DNA of 64,000 nucleotides from Plicaturopsis crispa FD-325 SS-3. Taxonomy: Eukaryota > Basidiomycota > Agaricomycetes > Amylocorticiales > Amylocorticiaceae. The notes below the pieces were generated by a model. It was given only the letters and a program-made list of their open reading frames with translations, was not told the DNA's origin and ran no database searches. The stretch covers positions 351,436 to 415,435 of the forward strand of contig KN832556.1 in assembly GCA_000827205.1 (NCBI GenBank), in the 5' to 3' direction. A program made the position numbers and the translations under genes. This document shows, one piece after another, positions 24,022 through 34,463 of this stretch; position 1 is the stretch's first letter; each line of letters begins with the position of its first letter.

Positions 24022-24844
24022 TCAATACACCCCGGGCAAAAGTTTATATCGCACTCTCCGTGTATATGCCTCCCACTCTTTTCCCATCCTATCTCGCAAG
24101 AGCGACTCTTCGGCAGATATCCGCAATACGAGGCCGGCGGAAACTGCTGCTACGACAGCTAGCCAGAATAAGGCTAACCCCGCGCCTAGCGGTGTCCTTA
24201 GCACACCGCTCTCGAGCAGCCACGATCCTTTGGCATGACAGCAGAGTTCCCCCATATACGCCATGAACAGACCCGTGTAGCTAGGGTGCCGCACGAATCC
24301 GTACGGTCCAGAAGTGACGAGCTTATGATCTTGCCGAATGCTTAGCATGACGAGATTTCAGCAGCAGTGTCATCCACCGGTCGATTGAGATGAAAGTCTT
24401 ACCTTAGCTCGAAAGTGAAATGCTTTCCGAGAGCGCGATATGCTTGCAGCCTCACAAAGATGCCCGACACAATCAAAAGGCACCCTACGACGAAGAACGA
24501 GGTTATGCGGATGTGTGCTGCTCGATTACTGATGAGCAAAGCGAAGAGCGCGGTCTGCGAAAGTTTCGACGTCGGATAGCACTGCGCGCATATGACTACG
24601 GCCTCTGGAAGACTGGTCGCCCATACACCTGACTTATTGAACCAGGTTAAGTACGAACCGTGTCATAGAGAGGGCTAACTAGGCTTACCTTGATCACGAT
24701 GCGGGGCCATCGCGAGCTGAGGAACACTTCCCTCAAGCCGTCCGGCTTTAGGCGTTCACCTGCGGATGACTTGGATGGTGGTGTCTGAATCCTGTGAAAC
24801 CCCACAGTTTGTGGTATGAGGAGGGGCAGTTTGATCAGAGACAT
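24022..24844 (-). CDS. Isoprenylcysteine O-methyltransferase-like protein 2 (ICMT array copy 2)
   Basis: Exons 24689-24844, 24403-24632 and 24022-24340 give 234 residues. This copy is the closest relative of copy 1: the last exon differs at only about a dozen residues and has the same length of 319 bases. GPYGFVRHPSYTGLF and the KEWEAYTRRVRYKLLPG tail are intact, and no damage is seen. The membrane-span pattern is the same as copy 1. The gene is in the same orientation as copies 1 and 3. The high similarity to copy 1, including flanking spacer, points to a recent tandem duplication. Confidence 0.85.
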
Positions 24845-25953
24845 GCTAGCCTGTGCGAGAAGTATGGTCTGAGTTTCTGGGAACGCTTTCCATACTGGCG
24901 GCTTTTATGTGGGGAGGTCTGTCAATGCGATTATTAGCCCGCTTACTCGAATCATGATCAGAACGATAGAGTAATACTGCACCAGACGGCACCCGAAATG
25001 TGTTCACGGAGCACAGATGCTGGGAAGGAATGTGCAGTTGTAGGTGACAAGCGGCTGGGAAGTGGGAGAGGCGCGGAGCCGCATGTTACGACGGCCCGAG
25101 AGAAACGACTACGTCGCAGCACGAGCATCGTCCGTCGCGCATTGTTGTGTCACACATAACATGACGATCGCCGTGGTTCCACGTCTTTAGGGACCATTTC
25201 TTGTTTTGTAAAGTGGGCAGACGATCATTCTTAAGATCAAAGAGGATCGTCGAGCTTGATCATCGATGCGGGTCAGATAACGTCGAGATTGAAGTTCGAG
25301 GAATAGGCGAGACGAACCTGACAGGTACAAAGGGCCCGCGTACAGCTGCACGCCTCGAAGTGCCTGTAGATATAAATCAGGTAGTTAGACTCCTCCGAAA
25401 TATTTTGCGGTGCGTCAACGGGCCGCTGCTAGGCAGATGTAGAGCCTGTGACGTGCATCGACTTGGGTCAGAAGCACATCGATATACTAGAGTGTGGCCT
25501 CACCGTTGCGTCCCACTTGGTTGGCGTGAGACGCCTCCAAAAAGTTTGATAGCGGGGATACATGTAGTGGGTGTGAGTGCACCTAACAAAGCAGGCGTAC
25601 GCTGGATGGTGCGGAGAGCAGTGCACATGTGAAGATCATCAACAAGCTTATAATGCCGTCCAGTTCCCATGAATAGTGAGAAAAGCACGTAGGCCCTTGC
25701 GGTAGTGCTGAACCGGGTTTGGCGGCGGCGGCAACGAACACCTAAGTATAGAGGAAGTATTGGTCAGGACGCGTTCATCTCCTCAAATCGTGGACTCACA
25801 GTCGCCATATGAAGAACGTCCAACGCGGTCGTGTTTTGCCCAGGTTGGTTTTGACGAGGATGAAGGACAGAAAAGAACGGACAGCGAAAACGGGAGAGAG
25901 GCAAAAATACAAAAGTCTATATTTGAGGCGGACATCGAGAATATCGGACAATA
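24845..25953. repeat. Spacer with duplicated block, copy 2
   Basis: Roughly 25195-25800 matches the spacer behind copy 1 with many small differences; the open segments seen on the minus strand of copy 1 are not kept in frame here. The remainder, next to the start of array copy 2 and the end of copy 3, shows no recognisable feature. Confidence 0.5.
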
Positions 25954-26784
25954 TCAATAAAAACCTGGTACCAGTTTGTAACGCACCCTTTCCACGTACT
26001 CGTCCCATTCCTTCCCCATTTCCTGGCTAAGGAGCCCCTCTTCAGTCGATATCCGGAGTATCAGGCTCACGACAATAGACGCAGCGACGAGGAGCCATAT
26101 CGACACTATCCCCGCGCCCAGACACGTGCGTAATACGCCGCTCTCGCGCAGCCAGGAGCCGCGGCTGGCATGGCAGAAGAGTTCCCCAGCATAGGCCATG
26201 AACAGACCGGTGTAGCTGGGGTGTCGAACGAAGGCGTAGGGACCGGTCGTTACGAGCTTGTGCTCCTTTCGGATACTGAAGCACGGCGCGGTGAACATCC
26301 CAAACGCGGTGGTCCGTGTACATAGGACGCTTACCTGAGCTCGAACGTGAAGAGATTTCCGAGAGCACGGAATGCTTGCACTCTGACGAGGACTCCGACC
26401 ACAATCAAGAGGCAGCCGACGACGAATAACGGTGTGATGCCGATCTTGGTCGGAGAGCCGTCGATGATCAAGGCGGATATGACATGCTTTGATATTGGCG
26501 ATGTTGGATACTGAGTAGCACCAAGGACAGCCGCCTCTGCTAGTCCACACAACCACAGCACTGTCTACAAGAAAAGAAGAAGATTACCGTTAGCGTTGAT
26601 ATAAAGTTATAAGATGTCCGCGGCTCACTTTGATGACAATGGGCGGCCACGTAACGTAGAGGAGCCACTCTCCCCAATTGGCCGGCTTGAGGCGCTCGGC
26701 GTCGGATGACTTTGCTGGCGGCGTCATCAGCCTGTGCATGCCTGCCGTCTGTGGCAGCAGAAAAGGCAGCTTCAATAGCGACAT
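25954..26784 (-). CDS. Isoprenylcysteine O-methyltransferase-like protein 3 (ICMT array copy 3)
   Basis: Exons 26629-26784, 26335-26564 and 25954-26275 give 235 residues. It is more diverged than copies 1 and 2 but keeps exon sizes 156 and 230 and both intron phases. The head reads MSLLKLPFLLPQTAGMHRLM. The catalytic-domain signature GPYAFVRHPSYTGLF is present, with one extra residue in the following loop, and the tail ends YKLVPGFY. It is probably the older member from which the other two derive, or their sister; a tree would decide. Confidence 0.85.
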
Positions 26785-28430
26785 TTTGTTTTTCGTGCGC
26801 GGGGGTTGGGAGTTTGTTGCCGGAGAAACAAATGGTACATGGTGGCTTTATAGGTCCTCCATGGCGGTTCGTCGCGCGAATGTTGGCGCTAGGCGAACGC
26901 TGAAAGATGATCACAGAACGCCGGTCGCGGGCCCGCAGTGCACGCGCAGATGGAGGACCTGTATGTAAGTTTGAGCATCAATCATAGACGGTAAGAAGCT
27001 TGACTACTTTTTTCTCAGCTGAGCAATGTTACAAAGGTCACTCTAAGGTGTCGTACTTATTCCGGGCCCGGACTTCCCCAGCCTGAGAAATGGAAACGCA
27101 ACCGTAGTCGAAGGCGTAATGAAGCTCGGTCCGGTATTTTCGGATGGCAGGTGGACGGCGATCCTGCATCCTGACTCGTCTGAGCGTCCGCTGGCGTTCG
27201 CCGCTCGGCGTCCTAGTGGCGCCCGCAGTGCATAACTGACGTGTTTGAAATTTCTGCGTCAACAGACAGACCAAATTGCTATGTGTGTTTGCTGTTGCGA
27301 GTACGAAATAGCGGAAAAATACGTGGGTCGCAAGGGGTCGCATTGTACCCGAGATGAAAAGTGTGACGGCAGGACGAGCGCCCGTAGATGGGCAGGCACT
27401 GGCAGGCATGCGGTACATTGATGCCTCCGAGCGCGACGGAAAACACCTATCAGTCGCGTTTCGTTCGTTAAGGGCATATGTTACCGCGGTCGGGTCTTCG
27501 TAGAACGCTGGCGTGGAATGTTACAATGAGAGAAGTCAGACGCGTGTATTCGTGGAAAAGCCTGCGTGCAGACCAGCTGATGTTTATGTCCCTGAAAGAC
27601 ACGCGAAGAGCATTCTGCGATCGCCTCGCAGATCGCTCGCAGTCTGCATAGAGAATCCTTTGCATGCTATCTTTGAGGGTTTCACTCCCGTCGAAGTAGT
27701 ATGCAAAGTGGACGATCTAGTGCGCACCGGCCAGGGTAAAATTGCTGCCAATTAGTGGTCGGAGGATCTTTCTGCCTGACGAGCATGATGATGGTAAGAC
27801 ACCGGTGAACATAAGCTCTGAAACAGAGATAGCGTTGGCCCGCGTGAGATGGCGAGCACTCGCCTCATGTTTCTGGGCCCTCTCCTTGGAAGCTCTCTAT
27901 CCAAAGTGCTACGCGTCCGTGCTCCAATCATCATGATAATCTGGCCATTTGTGGACACTAGCGTGTGCGGTATGCGAAAGAGCGCCGACGTAGTGCGACA
28001 TCGGGTGCTACATGTGCGAAGCGGTTGCGCTCGCCCGACTCGGGGTGTTGAAAAACTTGTCGGTGGATGTATGCCTGCGCGTGGTCGGCGTCACATCGCG
28101 AAATAGCAAGCGATCGTGTCGGTAGCGGGAGGAGTGTCGCAATTTGTTGGTGATTTAAGTTTCCAGTCGGCGTTTCGTGAATGAGAACCTAGAAGAAAAG
28201 CTGAGGCTGTCAGCAATAAAAACCGGGAGGCGGCCATTGCCGCAGCGAGCGGCAATCTCCTAAACAGACGCGGACAGTCGTTGCCTCGGTCCGTAAGCAA
28301 ACTCTGAGAGAAGTAAAAGGTCAGGAGACTTAGGATCGGTGAAGGATATTGATAGCAGTATCATTGGCCAGGAAAGCAACATGATGATGGGGTGATGGTA
28401 AAGTGCAGAGGAAAACTATAGGTATTCCGT
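26785..28430. other. Intergenic region, no gene recognised
   Basis: About 1.6 kb upstream of array copy 3 and downstream of RPL12. Short frames occur on both strands but none shows family motifs or consistent introns. Nothing further can be supported. Confidence 0.45.
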
Positions 28431-29106
28431 CTACTCATCGGGTACCTCGAGCTCCCCCGAGTTGATACTGTCGATAATATCGTGAGGCGGCTGGCCATCG
28501 ATGGTGCAGCCGACACTCTGTGCGGTTCCGAGAATTTCTTTCACGGTGCCAGACAGCTCCTTCGCGAGGGATTTGGACTTCATTGTCCGCGCGATGTCGA
28601 TGATCTCGTCGAAAGAGATGTTGCCGGCATGTTTAATGTTCTTCTCCTTCTTGCGGTCGCGTGGGGGCTCTACAAAAAGCAGCACCGTCAGACGAGTTTC
28701 TACCCGGTGTCATTTGTTCTACGCACCCTTGAGAGCCTTAATGACAAGGGAGGATGCAGATGGTACAACGGCGACTTGTGCTTGCCGATTTTGAATAGTG
28801 AGTTGGACAGTTACGCGCAGGCCCTTCCATGCGGTAGTGGCCTTGGCGATGTCTTCTCCGACCTTCTTGGGCGACTGTTGGGCGGGTCGGTGACGTTAGA
28901 CCAGTGTCTTTCTGCAGCTCATTCAGCAATACTCACCAAACCAAGGGGACCAATTTTGGGAGCTAATGCAGATGAAGCACCGACTTCACCACCCGTCGCC
29001 CGCAGGTAGATGATTTTGATTTCATTGGGGTCCTATTTTGAAGGCTACCGTCAGCCGCAAGTCCACAGATAAGACAGCGCTCGATAATTACGATCTTGGG
29101 GGCCAT
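28431..29106 (-). CDS. RPL12: 60S ribosomal protein L12 (uL11)
   Basis: Exons 29092-29106, 28937-29032, 28727-28874 and 28431-28669 give 165 residues, exactly the usual eukaryotic length. The first exon has only 15 bases and encodes MAPKI; exon 2 continues [18 protein letters not shown]. Then come [36 protein letters not shown] and [12 protein letters not shown], all diagnostic of eukaryotic L12. The protein binds the GTPase-associated centre of 25S rRNA. The tiny first exon near the start codon is a common layout for fungal ribosomal-protein genes. It is divergent from the cyclin gene. Confidence 0.96.
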
Positions 29107-29351
29107 TGCGAAGGAGAACGGGGGTAGGGTATGCTCGGTGGTGTGGCGGCGACGCGGTCGGTAGATACGAAAATTAGAGTTCAGAGGCTCGCGTGGAACT
29201 GTACAGATCCAGACTCCGTCCCACGGGAGACTGGGACGCAGTCTGTTTCAGCGCCTATCGAGATCTTCGTCTGAAATTGTCGTTTGGTCAAGTCCTTTCG
29301 TTTCCCTCTGCAGTATCTTAGTGAGGCGTTATACCCGTGTGCAATGGGTGC

Positions 29352-30430
29352 ATGGAATCCTCGGAAAGGGTCGAGTTACCGGCTGCTTTTGAGGACGCCC
29401 ACATAGATGACTTAGTGGTCCTTATCGGTGCGTCTTTTCCTCGTTGCTTCAGCATGAGTGGCGATGCTAAGGCGAGAGCGTGTAGCGGATATGCTAGACC
29501 GTTTAATGGCCCATAATGACAAGATACCACTACAACCGTATGTGATCTAGTTTATGCAGGGCAGGTACATCGTCACTGATTCCACCATTACGCAGTGAAA
29601 GTCTCACTCGGTTTCATTCACGATCAAGTCCTGGCATTTCGGTGCTGGACTATCTGAAACGTATCGTCAAATTTACTAACTGTGAGGTGAGTACTGCGCA
29701 TGTCAGGGTTTGGCCCTGCTCTAATGCCCACGCACAGAAATCGTGTCTTTTAATCACACTGCACTACGTCGACCAGATCTGCTCCCGGATGCCCCTTTTC
29801 ACATTATCCTCGCTCACTTGCCATCGCTTTATCATCGCCTCTATCACGGTATCTAGCAAGGGTCTATGCGACACCTTCTGCACGAATAACCTCTATGCTA
29901 AAGTGGGGGGAATTTCTGTCGGCGAGCTGAATGTACTCGAACGCGAGTTCCTCCACGCGATTGAGTGGCGTTTGATGGTTAGCAAAATCTCTTCATTCAT
30001 CCCAGGCGAAGCCCCACCAAGTGTCTGCATGTCTCAAGGCTGAAACGACAATTGCCCTCGGGTGCCTCTATCCTTTCGCGTGCCTTTGTTCACCTTCTTC
30101 TGCTAGTGCACACGCGAAGTCCTCCAGGAGTACTACATCAATCTCATCCGCACGCATAGCACAGGGCGTTTCGTGATGGTTGGAGCGCAATCGCCCGATA
30201 TCATATCCTCCGACAGCGATATGGATAGTGCACCGTCCCGGTCATCCTCGCCAAATGAGACGAACCTCGCACGCATGCGCCCCTCTTCCCACGAGGCGTC
30301 GACGATACTCATTGATACCGCAACACTTTCGCCTGATGTTGCACGTCGTCCCACGATCGAGCAGGAGATGGCGTTCGCAGCCTTGCAGCAGTCTTGGGAG
30401 AGATCAGCCGAGGGGGGAACGCGTGAATAG
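29352..30430 (+). CDS. Pho80/PCL-type cyclin
   Basis: Exons 29352-29427, 29486-29537, 29596-29686, 29738-29977 and 30107-30430 give 260 residues. The cyclin-box half contains LDYLKRIVKFTNCE, LLITLHYVDQIC, the segment around LTCHRFIIASI with AKVGGISVGELNVLEREFL, and IEWRLM followed after the intron by CTREVLQEYYINLIR. This order is that of Pho80-like cyclins, which partner the CDK Pho85 and control phosphate and carbon responses. The acceptor of the last intron was fixed by the conserved Cys-Thr-Arg-Glu junction; that intron is 129 bases, about twice the local norm. The C-terminal 80 residues are Ser-rich and disordered. The gene is convergent with the sugar transporter. Confidence 0.88.
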
Positions 30431-30662
30431 AATGATGGCCGTCTATGTGTATCGTGTTAGCACTTTGTCCTGACGTGGAATCAATATTTTATTGCTACAT
30501 GCAAGGTGCCCCCACTGGAATATCTCCACTTAAAATATGCTTGCAAGGTTTTGACGCAAGGAACGATACACACGGCGCTTCGAGCTTTCGAATTTTACCC
30601 TTTATCATGAGCAATACAATCTTAGAAGTACAATGCAAGTATGCTAGCAAGAACACCGCCTC

Positions 30663-32878
30663 TCAAACCGTTTCCGTGTACACCTCGCTCTCCTTCTCTT
30701 TCTCAATGCTAGGTGTCTCAGCGTCACCAACAACAGCACGCAGCTCCGCAATCTCATCGACATTGCGGAACCGGAAACCGCCTTTGACGGTCTGGTCGAT
30801 GACAAGCCCACTGTGAAACAAGTCAGTGTCAACGTGCAGTGGGTAGAGGTAAATTACGAAATGGACATACACAGCGTATATGAGCATGGCGAGATAGCCA
30901 CTCATGGGCACAAGGTAGGAGCGACGAGTGTTCGCCCTGTCAGCCAGTGCACCCTGCGCTGGGGGGTACCATGCACCACCTCCGACACCCTTATCGGGCC
31001 TGTCAGTACAATGGAGATAGATGGGTCCGAGGAGATTACGCGTACCATGACTATCAGACCAGATCCCTTCTTCGTGTGTACTCCGAGGTTCTTGGTACCG
31101 AGAGTGAATATGCACTGTACGGGGGCGAAGTACTATCAGCAATTGAAAATACGCGATAAACAGCGGGCGTACTCACAGGGTAGCATATAGACTCGAAGAA
31201 GAACAGCGCGAATAGACATCCGACGCCAGCGTCACCTTTGACCTGCGACACAGCAATGGAGAACGTAGTGCACCCCACGGCGAAGAACGTGAGGAGCAAG
31301 GCGGGATCCACGAAATTGAGGATCGCGACCCCAACGAACCTAGCGGTGAGCATAATCAGCCGTGTCCGCACATTTGGACATCAGAGAACGGTGCTTACCG
31401 GCCGACCGTAAACGTGATCTGGCAAAACGAGAAGAGCTGGCTCGCCCTCGACTGGCTGATACCAACGCCCTGCTCGGAGAGATAGTTAACTGCGAACGAC
31501 GCGACGGCAACCTGCGCTCCCCTACAGTCGGACGTTAGTGTATTGGTAACTGATTCCGGTGGCAGCGAGACGTACGTGTACGACATCTGTGCAATGAATC
31601 CGAAGATGCAGCGATACTGTTTCCAGAATGGTTCGACGTCATTCGTAATCCCGACTTCGTGTATCTCCTCAGCAAGGGCTTCCTCCGTGATTTCGGGCAA
31701 GTCGCAGAAACTACAAACAGGGAGAGATCAGAAACATTCAGGAAGGTCCAGATAATCAGCGCCCTACTAGAACATGATGTTGAGGACTATGCCTAAGCCA
31801 GCAACAGCGAGGTATACCCTGTCAAAGACAAACGTGTCAGCATACATCTGTGTGCAGGTGCGAGCCTACTTGCCATTGTACTGTGTCTAATGTTGTAGCA
31901 TTCTTTCCAAGGAAGAACCATCGCGAGGCGATGAGCGGGCCTGCGAAAGACGCCACGCCCTGGAATCCCTGACTGAAGTTCAGGCGCGCAGCCGCATACT
32001 TGGGCGTCCCAAGGACGGCTATGTATGAGTTCGCAGCGACTTCAAGCGTTGCAAGTCCGCATCCTTGAAGGTGATACATCACTGAGTCAAGCGCGTCCTA
32101 GCAAGATGCGAAAGTCGACTCACCAATAACGAACGTACAACCCACAAAGCCACCGTATTTCTCGAATTTTGCGCTAGGCCAGAAAAATATAGCGCCTGGT
32201 TTGGCCTATCATTCAACACGACGAAAGTATAAACTGCGGAACCACCCTTACCTAGGGAATAGAGCAGCAAGCCCAGGTGTATGCCGATCTGCAAGGCATA
32301 TCACCGATGAGCTCACTCTATTGGTGTAAAGATAGCTATTGCATGTACACACTTTGTAGCCGTATTTTCTCATCTAAGAACATCAGCATGGGAACTCTCG
32401 TGACGATAACGGAGACTCACAAACATGCCGGCGAAAGGGGACCATACGAAATACGAGCCCTGGGCCAAGTCAGACGGTATACAGAGACGAGCAGGCGACG
32501 GCGGCGTACGAAATATGCTAGTTGCAGCAAGGTGCTTTGGAGTTTCGTTATGTGGAAGACTGTTTGGAAATGGGCGTTAAGGACATCGAGGAGCTGATGT
32601 TTGTCCATGTCAGGATGCGATACGATGACAGCGGCGGCGATGGCCAGAGACGACGATGCTCACACCATAAGCAAAACCCCCTGGATGCGTTGCGTGAGTC
32701 TATCGCCCGCGTTCTGTATGAACACGATGACTTACAAGTGAAGAACAGCGACGTGACGAGGCTGAACGAGAAGAGCCATCTCCCGCGCGACAATTGCGAG
32801 CCTAGCGTCTTTCAGCAACGACTCGGGAACCCACACCCGATGCTAGCGAAACTCACCTGTCGTACCAACGGGCGCCAT
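30663..32878 (-). CDS. FHS/FucP-type major facilitator sugar transporter
   Basis: Sixteen exons, from 5' to 3': 32857-32878, 32736-32801, 32664-32680, 32510-32593, 32421-32459, 32353-32373, 32252-32288, 32124-32195, 31874-32063, 31774-31818, 31576-31710, 31399-31521, 31177-31339, 31046-31114, 30871-30989, 30663-30810; 449 residues in perfect phase. Family signatures are FFTWGFAYGLLDVLN, FHITKLQSTLLQLAYF, MRKYGYKIGIHLGL, CGLATLEVAANSY and GVGGGAWYPPAQG. Twelve spans are expected in the plasma membrane, with proton-coupled uptake of fucose, glucose or a related sugar by family analogy. Exon 6 is only 21 bases. The intron 31819-31873 is a GC-AG intron with a consensus gcaagt donor. The soluble tail is acidic. 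Confidence 0.9.
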
Positions 32879-33423
32879 CACTGTCTCGGAGTCTAGGAAT
32901 GCGCAGAACGCAGAAACTGACGAGAGAAGTCAGCCGAAGACGCGCCCAACCTAATCCCAGGCCTTTAACCTATTATACCTCCGTGCGAGCGGGTGTGGGG
33001 TAACCCGGAACCAGGCACCGCGGACCATGCATCTCTGCGCGATCAGGCAAGGGGAGGTCAGAAGGAAAAACGCGGGGTATGTAGCGGGCACGGCTAGGTT
33101 GGCGTGGTGCCCCGTGACCCTGCTCCAGCGGGCCGTCGAGCAGGTTGGGAGGATTCCTTGCGCGGTTTGTGTGCGTCACTGGGCGTCTTGTGTTCGTTCA
33201 TCAAACGCGAGCTTCTGTGTCAACTTGGCATGGCATTGGATGTGTATCATTGTGATGTCCCAGGATGGCCCAGGGAAGATCAGCTGGTATCAGGTAGTGT
33301 CCGAACGGCGTCCGTATATCTGCCGTTGCATCCGACGTAGTTTATGAGGGCACTAGTACGCGCAAAGGTAAAGCATAACGTTATACCGCAAAACCCACTG
33401 CCTTGCCATCCGTCCGCCCACTA
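32879..33423. other. Intergenic region, no gene recognised
   Basis: About 545 bases upstream of the transporter start and downstream of the secreted-protein gene. No feature was recognised. Confidence 0.4.
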
Positions 33424-34361
33424 TCAGTCCGGGCAGAATTGGACGACGCTCACGACGCCAGCGCTGATGGAGGGAGCTGCATCATCATGTGACATTAATA
33501 TCTGTACGTCCGCAGACTCTCGCGAAGCGTGCTCACCATTGCCCGCGCCGAGCTTCGCCGTCAAGGGCTGCACGCCCGTGTAGGTGAGCACCACGCTCGT
33601 GCCGGGGTGCTCTTTGGAGGTGATCGTAACGTTGGCGGGGAGCGCGGAGGGGACGTCAAAGGCAACATGGTCCGTCCCATTGTAGCTCTGCGTGGCGCCC
33701 TTCGCGTCGATGGTAGACACCGTGATCGTCAGGGTGTCGTCGCACATAACGTTGTCGACCGTGACAGACTGGTTCAAAGGGACCGCCTTGAAGCCTTTGC
33801 TTCCTCCCTGCAACGTCGCCGAGGCGTCAGGGTTGTTATTGTATGAAAGAACACCGAATGCCTCACCCATGCATCCCGTTGGCTCTTCTGGGACGGCCCG
33901 TCGAGGGTATATGCGGTGTTGATAGACAGGTAATTGTCGACAGCCACATTGACTTGGGTATTGTCGTACTTGTAAGCTGCCGTGGTAATGGTGTTGTTCG
34001 CCGACAGGTTATAGATAACCGCGGAGTCGTCGTCGCCCTTGAGGCGGAAACCACCTTTATCACCCGAGGTGTTTATTTCCCACCCCGCTGTCCCGTTGTC
34101 GATAGTGAACCAGTTCTTGCTGTTGCTCAAGCGCCCCTCGTACGTCGCTTGTGTGCCATTCTGGGATCACGATCCTATAATTAGCGCCTCCACTCAAGCA
34201 TTGGACGTAGTGCTCACGGTCTTTGGGGTGGGCGCGTTAAGCGATACATACAGGCTGGGTGCTTCGTCCTTAGCATTCGCCCGCGCGATAAGCTGGTTGG
34301 CGGCTGGCAGTGCAGCGGCTGTCGACGCCAGGAAGGCGAGGGATGCTACAAGGGCCAACAT
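33424..34361 (-). CDS. Small secreted protein of unknown function
   Basis: Exons 34218-34361, 33867-34160, 33537-33807 and 33424-33476 give 253 residues. The first 17 or so residues, MLALVASLAFLASTAAA, form a clear signal peptide. The mature part is rich in Asn, Thr, Ser, Asp and Gly, with several potential N-glycosylation sites and patterns suggesting two beta-sandwich-like halves (for example WFTIDNGTAGWEI and VAVDNYLSINTAY). It ends in FCPD. No catalytic mot motif was recognised. The intron at 33808-33866 leaves an open frame on its own, which makes a shorter product look possible, but phase and splice signals favour removal. An inverted repeat with TATA-like cores lies 40-100 bases upstream. 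Confidence 0.75.
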
Positions 34362-34400
34362 CGCTGCGAGGACGTCAAAGTGCGCTAAACGTATTTTGCC

Positions 34401-34463
34401 ACTGCCTATATACCCAGACTCATCTGTGGTGCGTGACCATATGGACTGGTGTATATAGGCAGT
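34401..34463. promoter_or_regulatory. Inverted repeat carrying TATA-like boxes upstream of the secreted-protein gene
   Basis: Left arm ACTGCCTATATACCCAG at 34401-34417 and right arm CTGGTGTATATAGGCAGT at 34446-34463. The arms are complementary except for one inserted base and are separated by 28 bases. Each arm contains TATATA. The left arm lies about 40 bases before the start codon of the minus-strand gene, so it could supply its TATA box. The symmetrical arm could fire the opposite way. No plus-strand gene was recognised there. Confidence 0.45.

Noticed and set aside
29978-30106. A hidden micro-exon within the unusually long last intron of the cyclin.
   Set aside because: The flanking exons already join with a conserved Cys-Thr-Arg-Glu sequence in phase, so no extra exon is needed.
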